Shown here: in pieces, positions 53,422 to 63,372 of the stretch
Position numbering within the stretch: the first letter of the stretch is position 1
Layout: every line of letters starts with the position of its first letter
Source: Acinetobacter seifertii
GTDB lineage: Bacteria; Pseudomonadota; Gammaproteobacteria; Pseudomonadales; Moraxellaceae
Length of the DNA: 64,000 nucleotides
Direction: 5' to 3'
Assembly (NCBI RefSeq): GCF_000368065.1
Contig: NZ_KB851200.1
Location: 861,204 to 925,203 of the forward strand
The notes under the pieces: generated by a model
Databases searched by the model: none
Told to the model about the DNA's origin: nothing
What the model saw: only the letters and a program-made list of their open reading frames with translations
Made by a program: the position numbers and the translations under genes

Positions 53422-53942
53422 ACTAAATCATCAGTTTGTTGCAAAGACTGTTGGAGTTCTAAGGTAGCCTTACGGCCTTGTAGCTGTAAGGTAATACTAT
53501 GGATCAGTCCTGTCCAGGTTTCATTTGGTTCCCAAATTTCGTGTAGTAAATCCTGAGAAGTTGGCATGTCCATATTCATATAAAATTGTCTGTATACGTA
53601 CATGAGACAACTTACACGTTTGTTTTTGGCACAATGTAACCAAACGATTTCATTTTGAACCAAATGATCAATTAAATCTAAAACCAATAAGCATTGGTCA
53701 GAAGAAGGTGTTTCCCAATCAATTGGAATATGAATGTAATTTAAACCATGCTCAAGACAAACCTGATCTTCATTTTCAATACAATTCGATGAATTTGTCA
53801 AAGCTAAATTGATAACAGTACTACAGCCATACTCTTTAATGAGTTTGAGCTGTTCAACAGAGGGTTGTGCTGAACTAAATAAGTGTTCGTGAATAATTGA
53901 AAATGCAGGGATTTGAGATAGTGATTCTTCAAGGGTTGTCAT
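53418..53942 (-). CDS. Protein-tyrosine-phosphatase-like protein
   Basis: This 174-residue cytoplasmic protein of the dual-specificity phosphatase fold has [25 protein letters not shown], a possible general-acid Asp in PIDWETPSS and the loop [11 protein letters not shown]. The loop has only four residues between Cys and Arg instead of the usual five, a pattern shared by a bacterial subgroup. Catalysis may therefore be altered. The partner or substrate is unknown. Confidence 0.75.
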   Translation of the reverse strand: MTTLEESLSQIPAFSIIHEHLFSSAQPSVEQLKLIKEYGCSTVINLALTNSSNCIENEDQVCLEHGLNYIHIPIDWETPSSDQCLLVLDLIDHLVQNEIVWLHCAKNKRVSCLMYVYRQFYMNMDMPTSQDLLHEIWEPNETWTGLIHSITLQLQGRKATLELQQSLQQTDDLV

Positions 53943-54092
53943 AATCGCACTCTACAAGAGTAGGCTTGGCTTATTGTGTAGAATGTTATACACGATTCTA
54001 GAGTGTAGTTGAAATATAGACTGTTTATATATTCAGCAACATCGTGAAAAATTTTAAAAAATAAACAAGAAAAATAAGAGTTTTATGGAAAT

Positions 54093-54124
54093 AAAAAAAA
54101 CAGCACCTTAAAGATGCTGTTTTT
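54093..54124 (-). terminator. Intrinsic terminator of argF
   Basis: The stem AAAACAGCA / TGCTGTTTT (54097-54105 with 54115-54123) is followed on the minus strand by a T-run; it lies 10 bp after the argF stop. Confidence 0.88.
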
Positions 54125-54133
54125 CTATCGAGA

Positions 54134-55054
54134 TTAAGCTTTTTTCAAATTTTCATTCAATAAAAATTCCATTAAAGCTTTCTGAGCATGTAGGCGGTTT
54201 TCTGCTTCATCCCATACGACTGAATTTTTATGATCAAGCATGGTTTCTGAAATTTCTTCACCACGATGTGCTGGCAAACAATGCATAAACAAACAGTCTG
54301 GATGTGCAAGACTCATCAGTTTTTCATTGACCTGAAAAGCTGAAAAAGCATTCTTACGTAATTTTTGTTCTTCTTCTTGCCCCATGCTTGCCCATACGTC
54401 TGTAACGATAAGGTCAGCATTTACAGCAGCATCTTCAGCATTGTCAAAAAGCTCAACACAATGACCAAACTCTGCTAAAAATTCAGGTTTAGGTTCAAAA
54501 CCCTTTGGCGAAGCAATTTTTAATTTAAAACCCATTAAATGTGCAGCTTCAATATATGAATTACACATATTATTGCCATCACCAATCCAAGCTACGGTTT
54601 TACCTTCAATACTACCGCGATGCTCAATATAAGTTTGTAAATCTGCAAGTAACTGACAAGGGTGGTGGTCATCAGTTAGGCCGTTAATCACAGGAACTTT
54701 TGAGTAAGATGCAAACCGTTCAACAATGTCGTGACCAAAAGTACGAATCATCACAATATCAAGCATGCTTGATATAACACGTGCTGAGTCTTCAATAGGC
54801 TCACCACGACCTAGTTGTGTGTCGCGAGGTGACAAAAAGATGGCACTGCCACCAAATTGGTTAATACCAGCCTCAAAAGAAATACGAGTGCGTGTGCTCG
54901 ATTTTTCAAAAATCATTCCCAATACTTTACCAACAAAAGGCTGATAAACCTTATTGCCTTGTTGCATTTTTTTTAGTTCACTTGCGCGTTCCAAGATGCG
55001 GTTAAGTTCTAATGTGGATAGATCACGTAAAGTCAGGAAATGTCTTAGAGCCAT
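54134..55054 (-). CDS. argF: Ornithine carbamoyltransferase
   Basis: This 306-residue enzyme makes citrulline from ornithine and carbamoyl phosphate in arginine synthesis. Marks: carbamoyl-phosphate site [43 protein letters not shown], and ornithine site [12 protein letters not shown]. It is a single gene with its own terminator. Confidence 0.97.
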   Translation of the reverse strand: MALRHFLTLRDLSTLELNRILERASELKKMQQGNKVYQPFVGKVLGMIFEKSSTRTRISFEAGINQFGGSAIFLSPRDTQLGRGEPIEDSARVISSMLDIVMIRTFGHDIVERFASYSKVPVINGLTDDHHPCQLLADLQTYIEHRGSIEGKTVAWIGDGNNMCNSYIEAAHLMGFKLKIASPKGFEPKPEFLAEFGHCVELFDNAEDAAVNADLIVTDVWASMGQEEEQKLRKNAFSAFQVNEKLMSLAHPDCLFMHCLPAHRGEEISETMLDHKNSVVWDEAENRLHAQKALMEFLLNENLKKA

Positions 55055-55167
55055 GTAGCTACTCCATAATAATTGTCTTTGAAATACAACAATTATCTGT
55101 TGTTGGCTGGGTGGATGTGGAGAAAAAGAAGTCTACTATACTATAAGCATTTCAAAATGCAAAAGAA

Positions 55168-55821
55168 TTAGACTTTATGGTGGCCTTTTAAGAAAATGTC
55201 TACACAATATTCAATATAATCAAAAGCTTCTTTCTCATTGGGTAGAGCTGGCATACCCATAATCATACGCCACTCAATATCGCGTAAAATCCCAAAGTAC
55301 ATGAGTGAAGAATGATAAGGAGAAGGACATGTGATTTCTCCTGCATTATGTGCAAACTCTAATGCTTGAGTAAGAGTATTCTGTAAGTTGTGTACCCATT
55401 TGTCATAAAGGTATTGTATGAGGACCGTATTACATTCTGTCTGTTCGATAATAAGTCGTAAAAACGCGATATGTTCTGGTTGAATGATATGAACGTAAAC
55501 ACGTTCGAGCGTTTGAATTAGATATTCTTTTAAAGTACTTTTTTCAGGATTAAATGGAATACACACATCTTTAAAAAACATCTCACGCTTATAGTCACAA
55601 ATAGCGGTAAAAAGTCCTTCTTTGTTTCCAAAATATTTATAAATAGAGGCCTTTGAACCACCTGCATGATTTACGATATCGTCCAGAGATACGGCATCAT
55701 ATCCTTTTTCCAAAAACAGCTCGGTTGCGCTTAGCAATAAAGCTAAACGACGTTCGATACCGCGGCGCGTCTGAGGTTTGTCACATATAGGATGATGTGA
55801 CTCAAGGACTGGATCATGCAT
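55168..55821 (-). CDS. adeN: AdeN, TetR-type repressor of the AdeIJK efflux pump
   Basis: Starting at ATG 55819-55821 gives 217 residues, the known length of AdeN. An in-frame TTG lies five codons earlier. It has a TetR helix-turn-helix (about 18-65: ERRLALLLSATELFLEKGYD, DDIVNHAGGSKASIYKYFGNKE) and a mainly helical ligand domain ending DYIEYCVDIFLKGHHKV. The sequence from MHDPVLESHHPICDKPQTRRG matches my memory of A. baumannii AdeN, which represses adeIJK from a distance. The reading frame is intact, with no insertion. Confidence 0.82.
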   Translation of the reverse strand: MHDPVLESHHPICDKPQTRRGIERRLALLLSATELFLEKGYDAVSLDDIVNHAGGSKASIYKYFGNKEGLFTAICDYKREMFFKDVCIPFNPEKSTLKEYLIQTLERVYVHIIQPEHIAFLRLIIEQTECNTVLIQYLYDKWVHNLQNTLTQALEFAHNAGEITCPSPYHSSLMYFGILRDIEWRMIMGMPALPNEKEAFDYIEYCVDIFLKGHHKV

Positions 55822-56046
55822 AAAATTTAATAACAACGATTAATACTGCTTAGCTAGTATATCAAAACTATCTTTACCGATGGACATTGCTATATTCTTA
55901 GATTGTCTGCTAAACAATCATATAAGTATGAAACTGAATAAATATTTTAAAATATAAAAGCTTACACGATCTTTTGGAGTTTTTTAGTGATGTAACTATA
56001 TGTTCACGCTTTAATTTAAAAATTAATTTCCTTATCAATAGATATA

Positions 56047-56077
56047 AATAAAAAGCGGCTAAAATCAATTAGCCGCT
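56047..56077 (-). terminator. Intrinsic terminator of ntrBC
   Basis: AGCGGCTAA / TTAGCCGCT (56054-56062 with 56069-56077) is followed on the minus strand by a T-rich run; it lies 20 bp past the ntrC stop. Confidence 0.85.
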
Positions 56078-56096
56078 CTTGTTGTGTATTTTACAA

Positions 56097-57590
56097 TTAA
56101 GCTTCAGACAAAGTTGCTTTATGTTCGTCCTCATCATCGTCATCAGCAGAATCCATTCCTAGTTCCTTTAACTTTCGGGTTAGGGTGTTCCGTCCCCAAC
56201 CTAATAGTTCAGCTGCATGACGTTTGCGTCCACGAGTTTGTTGTAGGGCAGCATTAATTAATGTGCGTTCAAACATCGGTGTTGCAATATCCAAAATCTT
56301 CATTTCGCCATTTTTGAGCTTTTGAATTGCCCATTGGTTTAGCAATTCATCCCAATGATGTAAAGAAATACGCTCAAAAGACGGGGCTGGCTGACTAGTT
56401 TCACTAGTTTTTTGAAGTGGCACTTGTTTTAGTTCAGAAGGTAAATCTTCTGGATAAACTTCACGACCAGTAATCATGACAGTTAACCAACGACAGGTAT
56501 TTTCAAGCTGACGCACGTTACCTGGCCATGGCAGTTGTTGCATATAGTCTGTTGTTTCAGTACGTAAAATCTTTGGACTTACACCTAACTCTTTGCCTGC
56601 ACGGGCCAAGAAGTGTTGAGCAAGCATTGGTATATCTTCGCTACGATGCGCAAGCTTAGGAATATGAATACGAATTACATTTAAACGGTGATATAAGTCT
56701 TCACGGAATCGACCTTCATTCACCAATTTTTCTAAATCTTGGTGTGTCGCAGCGACAATTCGGACATCAACTTTAACAGGGATATGTCCACCAACTCGAT
56801 AAAATTCACCATCTGCAAGTACGCGAAGTAAACGAGTCTGTGTTTCAAAAGGCATATCACCAATTTCATCAAGGAATAATGTTCCGCCATTGGCTTGTTC
56901 AAAACGACCTTGATGTTGAGTATTTGCGCCAGTAAAAGCACCTTTTTCATGACCAAATAATTCCGTTTCGATTAAGTCTTTCGGAATTGCTGCCATGTTT
57001 AGTGCAATAAATGGTTTGGCACGGCGCGGTGAGTGCTTGTGTAAAGCATGTGCAACGAGCTCTTTGCCAGTTCCTGACTCGCCATTAATTAAAACGGTAA
57101 TGTGTGATTGCGATAACCGCCCAATTGCTCGGAAAACCTCTTGCATGGCAGGAGATTCACCAATAATTTCTGTCGATTGTAGCGGAGAAGCAGTTTTTGT
57201 AGCTTCTTGCTGCTGCAATTTATTGATATGCAAAATCGCACGATTGACTAAAGCTAAAGCTTCATCAATGTCAAATGGCTTTGGTAAATATTCAAACGCA
57301 CCAGTTTGATAGCTTGATACAGCTGACTCTAAGTCTGAATGAGCTGTCATAATAATGACGGGTAAGTCGGGGTGTGTGTTTTTTACTTTGGATAAAAAAG
57401 TCAACCCATCGATACCAGGCATACGGATGTCAGTTAAGATGACATCGGGCGCATCATGATGTAAACGTTCGAGTGCTGTTTGAGCTTCTTCAAAATTGGT
57501 GACGTCAAATCCTTCTTCTTTAAAGGTTTTTTCAAGTACCCATCGCATGGCGCGATCGTCATCAATAACCCATATTTTATTTCGCGACAC
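56097..57590 (-). CDS. ntrC: Nitrogen regulation response regulator NtrC
   Basis: The start is GTG 57588-57590, with GGGAG seven bases upstream; it overlaps the ntrB end by 14 bases. A longer frame starts inside ntrB. The protein has 497 residues. The receiver domain has [18 protein letters not shown] and phospho-acceptor Asp in [11 protein letters not shown]. The AAA+ domain has Walker A GESGTGKE, the sigma-54 contact GAFTGA, and [10 protein letters not shown]. The C-terminal Fis-type helix-turn-helix is [20 protein letters not shown]. It activates sigma-54 promoters when nitrogen is short, probably including its own and the nas promoter in this window. Confidence 0.96.
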   Translation of the reverse strand: MSRNKIWVIDDDRAMRWVLEKTFKEEGFDVTNFEEAQTALERLHHDAPDVILTDIRMPGIDGLTFLSKVKNTHPDLPVIIMTAHSDLESAVSSYQTGAFEYLPKPFDIDEALALVNRAILHINKLQQQEATKTASPLQSTEIIGESPAMQEVFRAIGRLSQSHITVLINGESGTGKELVAHALHKHSPRRAKPFIALNMAAIPKDLIETELFGHEKGAFTGANTQHQGRFEQANGGTLFLDEIGDMPFETQTRLLRVLADGEFYRVGGHIPVKVDVRIVAATHQDLEKLVNEGRFREDLYHRLNVIRIHIPKLAHRSEDIPMLAQHFLARAGKELGVSPKILRTETTDYMQQLPWPGNVRQLENTCRWLTVMITGREVYPEDLPSELKQVPLQKTSETSQPAPSFERISLHHWDELLNQWAIQKLKNGEMKILDIATPMFERTLINAALQQTRGRKRHAAELLGWGRNTLTRKLKELGMDSADDDDEDEHKATLSEA

Positions 57591-58686
57591 GGTCTGACTC
57601 CCAAGGTAAATATAAGCTAAACATTGTTTTTCCAGGAACTGATTGGCATTCAATCATTCCGTTATGTTGATGCATAATGTTCTGTGCAATACTCAGGCCA
57701 AGCCCTGTACCTTTTGCTCGCCCTGTAACCAACGGGTAAAACACAGATTCTAAAATGCTTTCTGGAATACCCGGTCCATTGTCTTCAATATCAACTCGTA
57801 CAGCAGAGCGGTTGAGCACACCATTAATAGTGACTAGACGTTGAATTCGGGTACGTAAAATTAATTCGGGTTCTTGATCTATAAAAAATGACTTATTTTC
57901 TGTAATCGCTTGAATGGCATTAACGCTAATATTAAGCATAACTTGAATTAATTGATCTCGGTCAGCATTCACATCTGGCAAAGACAAATCATAGTCACGC
58001 GTAATTTTAATTTTTTTCTTGGTTTGGTTTGCAATTAAAGACCGAACTCGTTCCAAAGGTTCATGAACATTTACGTTCTCATAACTCGGCAGTTGTCTTG
58101 AACCCAACATGGTGTCAGCCAAATTGGTAAGACGATCTACTTCATTGATAATAACATCTGTAAATTCTGCATAACTCTCGTCATTCAAGCTCCGAGCAAG
58201 TAATTGAGTAGCACCTCGTATCCCAGCCAGTGGATTTTTAATTTCGTGAGCAACGCCTCGAACCAACTGTCTAGCCACTTGATGTTGTTGAATTAAGTTT
58301 TCTTCTTTAGAAATTTTCAACATACGGTCAATTGGATTTAACTCAATAAGTAAAAGTGGATGATAACTTTTACCTGCATTTAATTGTGAAACCGTATAAT
58401 CAACATGTAAGTCTTTAAAGTTGACATTAATTACAGCTTCACGACGTGTATAAGGTTGTCCTGTTTTTAAAGTATTGAGTAAAGCTTCATGTGTATTAAA
58501 GGTATCATCGGGCGCATGAAGTAAATTTAAAACCGGCTGCCCAGAAGCACGGAGCAAACTAATGTCGAAAAGTGCTTCGCAAGCTGAATTCAAATAAAAA
58601 ATATTAAAATTACTATCGATTAATAAAATCGCAGTAGTTAAATTGTCTACCAAAAGGCGATAGTCGATAGGTGCGTGTTGATCCAT
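57577..58686 (-). CDS. ntrB: Nitrogen regulation sensor kinase NtrB
   Basis: This 369-residue protein has an N-terminal PAS domain (about 10-75: AILLIDSNFNIFYLNSACEALF), a phospho-acceptor His in VAHEIKNPLAGIRGATQLL and ATPase boxes (MLNISVNAIQAI, DNGPGIP, GTGLGLSIA). There are no membrane segments, so it is cytoplasmic and under PII control by family knowledge. It is first gene of ntrBC. A sigma-54 promoter lies about 70-95 bp upstream. Confidence 0.95.
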   Translation of the reverse strand: MDQHAPIDYRLLVDNLTTAILLIDSNFNIFYLNSACEALFDISLLRASGQPVLNLLHAPDDTFNTHEALLNTLKTGQPYTRREAVINVNFKDLHVDYTVSQLNAGKSYHPLLLIELNPIDRMLKISKEENLIQQHQVARQLVRGVAHEIKNPLAGIRGATQLLARSLNDESYAEFTDVIINEVDRLTNLADTMLGSRQLPSYENVNVHEPLERVRSLIANQTKKKIKITRDYDLSLPDVNADRDQLIQVMLNISVNAIQAITENKSFFIDQEPELILRTRIQRLVTINGVLNRSAVRVDIEDNGPGIPESILESVFYPLVTGRAKGTGLGLSIAQNIMHQHNGMIECQSVPGKTMFSLYLPWESDRVAK

Positions 58687-58765
58687 TAGCGAATCGTTCC
58701 TGTCTTAAAATGGCGCAATGGCATCTTCATTGGTTATCGGTATTCACCGTTATAGAACATGAATG

Positions 58766-58783
58766 ATGCAAAATGTACGCCAA
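58766..58783 (-). promoter_or_regulatory. Sigma-54 promoter of ntrBC
   Basis: Read on the minus strand: TTGGCGTACATTTTGCAT, with GG (58780-58781), ten bases, GC (58768-58769). Both halves match the RpoN consensus TTGGC and TTGCA. The predicted start is about 70 bases before the ntrB ATG. Confidence 0.75.
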
Positions 58784-58897
58784 CTTTGTTTATGGATTAT
58801 TTTGAGGTTTCAAGCGTAATTAAAGCGCGCTAAAATCGTTCTTAATATCTTTTGGTCAAAAATAGCAGCCTGCTTGCTAATAATAACATGTTCCAAC

Positions 58898-58946
58898 TTG
58901 GTGCAATATTGGGTTTTGGTGCAAATATTGGTTGTATTTTGGTGCA
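58898..58946. promoter_or_regulatory. Three NtrC-like octamers (enhancer) between ntrB and rimO
   Basis: TTGGTGCA occurs at 58898-58905, 58916-58923 and 58939-58946, all in the same direction, 18 and 23 bp apart. The first, with its upstream bases (TGTTCCAACTTGGTGCA), matches about 13 of 17 positions of the NtrC dyad. They are about 120-165 bp upstream of the ntrBC sigma-54 promoter. The same octamer occurs before the nas promoter. Confidence 0.62.
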
Positions 58947-59027
58947 TTACACAAAGAGTGGGGTTTCCACCTATGCGTGAGACGAGAAAAGACATACAAT
59001 ACGCGCATTCAAGTGGAGCGCAGATTC

Positions 59028-60371
59028 ATGAAGACCCCCAAAGTCGGTTTTGTTTCTTTAGGTTGTCCTAAGGCATTGGTAGATTCTGAACGAATTTTAA
59101 CTCAGTTAAAGACTGAAGGTTATCAAGTTGCATCAGATTATGATGGTGCTGATTTAGTAGTTGTTAATACCTGTGGTTTTATTGAATCTGCGGTACAAGA
59201 GTCGCTAGATGCAATTGGCGAGGCCATGAGTGAAAATGGTCGAGTAATCGTTACAGGATGCTTAGGTAAAGACGAAGATAAAATTCGTCAAATGCATCCG
59301 AACGTTTTAAAGGTTACTGGTGCGGCAGCTTATCAAGATGTGATGGAAGCTGTACATGAATATGTGCCAGCACCGCCGAAACATAATCCTTTTATTGATC
59401 TTGTTCCTGAACAAGGTATCCGTTTAACGCCTAAGCATTATGCTTATTTAAAAATATCTGAAGGCTGTAACCACCGTTGTACCTTCTGTATTATCCCGAG
59501 CATGCGTGGTGATTTAGTATCACGTCCGGTTGGTAGCGTGTTAGAAGAAGCAGCTGCGTTAAAACGTGCAGGTGTGAAAGAAATATTGGTTATTTCACAA
59601 GATACTTCAGCTTATGGTGTAGATACTAAATATAAGTTGGATTTTTGGAACGGACAGCCAGTAAAAACCAAATTCTTTGACATGTGTGAAGCACTTGGTC
59701 AGCTTGGAATTTGGGTGCGTCTACATTATGTATATCCGTATCCACATGTTGATGCAGTGATCGATTTGATGGCTCAGGGTAAAATCCTGCCTTATCTCGA
59801 TATTCCATTCCAACATGCGAGCCCACGTGTTCTTAAATTAATGAAACGTCCGGCGCATAGTGAAAATACCCTAGAAAAAATTAAATTGTGGCGTGAAAAA
59901 TGCCCGGATCTTGTTATCCGTTCTACTTTTGTGGTTGGTTTTCCAGGCGAAACTGAAGAAGATTTCCAGATTTTGTTAGATTGGTTAGTTGAAGCTCAAC
60001 TTGATCGTGTAGGCTGCTTTACTTACTCACCAGTAGAAGGCGCTACGGCCAATGATTTACCAGATCATGTGCCAGAAGAAATTAAGCAAGAGCGTTACGA
60101 GCGCTTTATGCAAGTGCAGCAGCAAATATCTGCTGCCAAATTACAAAAACGTATCGGTCAAACGATGACTGTATTAGTCGATGGCTTGGAAGATGAATAT
60201 CCTGTTGCTGTTGCACGTTCTTATGCCGATGCTCCGGAAATTGACGGTAATGTCTTCGTAGAAGATATCGATAAGAGCACGATTCAACCAGGCGATATGT
60301 TGGAAGTCGAAATTACCGATGCGGATGAATATGACTTATTTGCAAAGTTAATTAAAATTAAATCGGTCTAA
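59028..60371 (+). CDS. rimO: Ribosomal protein S12 methylthiotransferase
   Basis: The start is ATG 59028, with GGAG ten bases upstream; the open frame runs back to 58932 into the NtrC-site region. The protein has 447 residues. The MTTase domain is [16 protein letters not shown] with NTCGFIESA and VTGCLGK cysteines. The radical-SAM core has [15 protein letters not shown]. The TRAM domain forms the end (about 380-447). It adds a methylthio group to an Asp of ribosomal protein S12. It is divergent from ntrBC and followed by pyrH. Confidence 0.95.
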   Translation: MKTPKVGFVSLGCPKALVDSERILTQLKTEGYQVASDYDGADLVVVNTCGFIESAVQESLDAIGEAMSENGRVIVTGCLGKDEDKIRQMHPNVLKVTGAAAYQDVMEAVHEYVPAPPKHNPFIDLVPEQGIRLTPKHYAYLKISEGCNHRCTFCIIPSMRGDLVSRPVGSVLEEAAALKRAGVKEILVISQDTSAYGVDTKYKLDFWNGQPVKTKFFDMCEALGQLGIWVRLHYVYPYPHVDAVIDLMAQGKILPYLDIPFQHASPRVLKLMKRPAHSENTLEKIKLWREKCPDLVIRSTFVVGFPGETEEDFQILLDWLVEAQLDRVGCFTYSPVEGATANDLPDHVPEEIKQERYERFMQVQQQISAAKLQKRIGQTMTVLVDGLEDEYPVAVARSYADAPEIDGNVFVEDIDKSTIQPGDMLEVEITDADEYDLFAKLIKIKSV

Positions 60372-60422
60372 TCGAATCACGATTCAAAAAGCATTCAGTT
60401 TAAGAGGTCTTGGAGCAAAATC

Positions 60423-61151
60423 ATGGCGGAAACAATAAGCCCCCGTTATTCACGAATTTTATTAAAATTATCTGGTGAGGCATTATCAGGTAATAAAGAT
60501 ATGGGTATTGATGCTCAAGTTTTAGATCAGATGTCACTTTCTATTGCACATTTGGTGGGCTTGGGTGTGCAAGTAGGTATCGTTGTTGGTGGCGGTAACT
60601 TATATCGTGGTAGCCAGTTACAAAAAGATGGCTTGGTTGGCCGTGTAACAGGTGACCAGATGGGTATGCTTGCAACTGTCATGAATGGTTTGGCAATGCG
60701 TGATGCATTAGTGCGTCGAAACATTAGAACTCGTCTTATGTCTGCATTACCAATTGGTACTGTTGTAGAGTCATATTCAAGTCGTGATGCAATCCGTCAT
60801 TTAAGCCAGGGCGAAGTTTGTGTTTTCGTTGCGGGAACAGGTAATCCATTCTTTACAACTGATACAGCAGCATGTCTACGTGGTATTGAAATTGAAGCAA
60901 ATTTAATTTTGAAAGCAACCAAAGTAGACGGTGTTTATAATAAAGACCCTAGCAAATACGAAGATGCAGTCAAATATGATCATTTAACATTTGATCAAGT
61001 GTTAGATGAGAAGCTAGGCGTTATGGATTTAACAGCAATTTGTCTATGCCGTGATCACAATGTGCCATTGCAAGTATTTGATATGAATAAATCTGGTGCG
61101 CTTTTATCAGTCGTAATGGGTGAAAAAGAGGGTACACGCGTTACTAAATAA
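60423..61151 (+). CDS. pyrH: UMP kinase
   Basis: This 242-residue hexameric amino-acid-kinase-fold enzyme has [38 protein letters not shown] and [13 protein letters not shown]. It phosphorylates UMP to UDP. GGAG precedes the ATG. It begins the conserved pyrH-frr-uppS-cdsA-dxr run. Confidence 0.98.
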   Translation: MAETISPRYSRILLKLSGEALSGNKDMGIDAQVLDQMSLSIAHLVGLGVQVGIVVGGGNLYRGSQLQKDGLVGRVTGDQMGMLATVMNGLAMRDALVRRNIRTRLMSALPIGTVVESYSSRDAIRHLSQGEVCVFVAGTGNPFFTTDTAACLRGIEIEANLILKATKVDGVYNKDPSKYEDAVKYDHLTFDQVLDEKLGVMDLTAICLCRDHNVPLQVFDMNKSGALLSVVMGEKEGTRVTK

Positions 61152-61236
61152 TGTACGTGTGCTGCAAAGCTCTTTATACTAGCGCTAAATTAAATTTGTT
61201 ATATACATCCTTGAATAAATAAGTAAGGAAGATCAT

Positions 61237-61791
61237 ATGATTAACGATCTGAAAAAAGACAGCGAACAGCGTATGATGAAAACTCTTGAGTCTTTGGAGC
61301 AAGGGTTTAATAAAGTTCGTACCGGCCGTGCACACCCATCAATTTTAAATGGGGTAATGGTTCCTTACTATGGTTCTGATGTGCCTTTAAACCAAGTAGC
61401 GAACGTTGGTGTTGAAGATTCGCGTACGCTTATCGTTCAACCATTTGAACGTACAATGGTTTCTGCAATTGATAAGGCAATTCGTGAAAGTGATTTAGGT
61501 TTAAACCCTATTACTGCTGATTCAATTCGTGTGCCTTTACCAGCTTTAACTGAAGAAACACGCCGTGATATGCAAAAAGTTGCACGCAGTGAAGCTGAAA
61601 ATGCAAAAGTTGCTATTCGTAACATTCGTCGTGATGTTTTAGGTGATATCAAGGCACTGTTGAAAGAGAAAGAAATCTCTGAAGATGATGAACGTCGTGC
61701 AGGTGATGATATTCAGAAAATCACTGATAAATATGTTGCAGAAGTAGATAAACGTCTTGCAGCGAAAGAAGCAGAATTGATGAAGGTCTAA
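61237..61791 (+). CDS. frr: Ribosome recycling factor
   Basis: This 184-residue protein has the three-helix/beta domain of [50 protein letters not shown] and [17 protein letters not shown]. It splits post-termination ribosomes together with EF-G. It lies 85 bp after pyrH and 4 bp before uppS. Confidence 0.98.
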   Translation: MINDLKKDSEQRMMKTLESLEQGFNKVRTGRAHPSILNGVMVPYYGSDVPLNQVANVGVEDSRTLIVQPFERTMVSAIDKAIRESDLGLNPITADSIRVPLPALTEETRRDMQKVARSEAENAKVAIRNIRRDVLGDIKALLKEKEISEDDERRAGDDIQKITDKYVAEVDKRLAAKEAELMKV

Positions 61792-61795
61792 TTTT

Positions 61796-62548
61796 ATGAC
61801 CGAATCAGAAGAGTATCATCTTCCTCAGCATGTTGCCATCATCATGGATGGCAACAACCGCTTTGCCAAGAAAAATCAAATGCAAAAAGGCGATGGGCAT
61901 CGAGAAGGTAAAAATATTCTTGATCCTATTGTTGAGCATTGTATAAAAACTAGCGTCCGTGCTTTAACTGTTTTTGCATTTTCGAGTGAAAATTGGAATC
62001 GACCACAATATGAAGTCGATCTGCTTATGAAGCTTCTTGAAGAAACGATTCATGAGCAAATACCTCGCATGAAAAAATTCAATATTGCTTTGCGTTTTAT
62101 AGGGGATCGTTCTAGATTACCTTCACATTTAGTTGCCTTAATGGAAGATGCAGAGCAACAAACAGTACATCATGATGCCATGACATTAACTATTGCGATT
62201 AGCTATGGTGGTATGTGGGATATTGCAAATGCAGCTAAAGAGGTTGTACAAGCAGTTTCTCGTGGTGAAATTGACGCTGATCAAATAAATGTTGATTTGT
62301 TCGGAAAATATGTCAGTCTAAACGATCTGCCAGCTGTGGACTTGTTGATCCGTACAGGTGGAGATTTTCGTATATCTAACTTCCTGTTGTGGCAAGCAGC
62401 TTATGCGGAACTGTATTTTACGGATACATTATGGCCGGAATTTACAGTCGAGGAATTCGATCATGCACTGAATGTATTTTCAGGGCGTGAACGTCGTTTC
62501 GGTAAAACATCTGAACAAATTCAGCAAGAGAAAATCGAGAAATTATAA
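61796..62548 (+). CDS. uppS: Isoprenyl transferase (undecaprenyl diphosphate synthase)
   Basis: This 250-residue protein has HVAIIMDGNNRFAKKN with the catalytic Asp, HREGKN, TVFAFSSENWNRP, SYGGMWDI and LIRTGGDFRISNFLLWQ. It makes the C55 lipid carrier for cell-wall precursors. Canonical enzymes have GNGRWA where this has GNNRFA, a conservative variant in the phosphate-binding motif. It overlaps cdsA by one base (TAATG). Confidence 0.96.
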   Translation: MTESEEYHLPQHVAIIMDGNNRFAKKNQMQKGDGHREGKNILDPIVEHCIKTSVRALTVFAFSSENWNRPQYEVDLLMKLLEETIHEQIPRMKKFNIALRFIGDRSRLPSHLVALMEDAEQQTVHHDAMTLTIAISYGGMWDIANAAKEVVQAVSRGEIDADQINVDLFGKYVSLNDLPAVDLLIRTGGDFRISNFLLWQAAYAELYFTDTLWPEFTVEEFDHALNVFSGRERRFGKTSEQIQQEKIEKL

Positions 62549-63372
62549 TGTTAGAGCGGATTGTTACCGCATTGGTACTTGTTGCAGTTGTTTTGGGCTG
62601 TATGTTTGCTACGCAATCACATTATCCAATGTTGGTACTTATGATTGTGGCGGCAGCTGTTGCGGGGTATGAATGGTATAAGTTAATGCCTCATGAAGCT
62701 GGTGCGGTAGTAAAGCCTAAAGCATGGGGTTATGGTCTACTTGTTGCCTTTGTTTCTGGTGTTGCCTTATTCTTTCATGACATTGCATTGTTGCTATGGT
62801 CTGCTTCAATTTTAACTTGGCTCGTTAGTGTATATTGGGTTAAGTCTTTTCCTGAATTTGATGGTTGGTATAACGCGACTCTCTATATTATTGGTTTAAT
62901 TCTTATCTGTGCAGCAGTGACTGCAATCTTTGTAGTATGGCAAAGCTCACCATGGTGGTTGATGTATTTGTTCTTGCTTGTATGGGGTGCAGATAGTGGA
63001 GCTTACTTTGTAGGTCGCAAATTTGGTAAAAGAAAATTGGCACCCACAGTAAGTCCAAATAAATCGGTAGAAGGATTGTATGGTGGTATTTTAACTACAG
63101 TGATTGTCATGCTTGTAGTGCAATATCAATATTTAAACCTAACTTGGGTTCAACAACTTTTATTCCTGATCTTATCTTTAATTACAGTATTTGGTTCAGT
63201 ATTAGGTGATTTGTTTGAATCAATGATCAAACGTCGTGCTGGTATTAAAGACTCTGGCCGTGTGTTGCCTGGTCATGGTGGTGTGTTGGATCGTATTGAT
63301 TCTTTACTCGCAGCAGCCCCGATTTTTGCAACGGGAATGTATATATTAAAGCTTATTGGTGTAGATTTATAG
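62548..63372 (+). CDS. cdsA: Phosphatidate cytidylyltransferase
   Basis: This 274-residue inner-membrane enzyme has about eight hydrophobic segments and the CDS signature SVLGDLFESMIKRRAGIKDSG ... LPGHGGVLDRIDSL near the C terminus. It makes CDP-diacylglycerol for phospholipids. It is translationally coupled to uppS and followed immediately by dxr. Confidence 0.97.
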   Translation: MLERIVTALVLVAVVLGCMFATQSHYPMLVLMIVAAAVAGYEWYKLMPHEAGAVVKPKAWGYGLLVAFVSGVALFFHDIALLLWSASILTWLVSVYWVKSFPEFDGWYNATLYIIGLILICAAVTAIFVVWQSSPWWLMYLFLLVWGADSGAYFVGRKFGKRKLAPTVSPNKSVEGLYGGILTTVIVMLVVQYQYLNLTWVQQLLFLILSLITVFGSVLGDLFESMIKRRAGIKDSGRVLPGHGGVLDRIDSLLAAAPIFATGMYILKLIGVDL

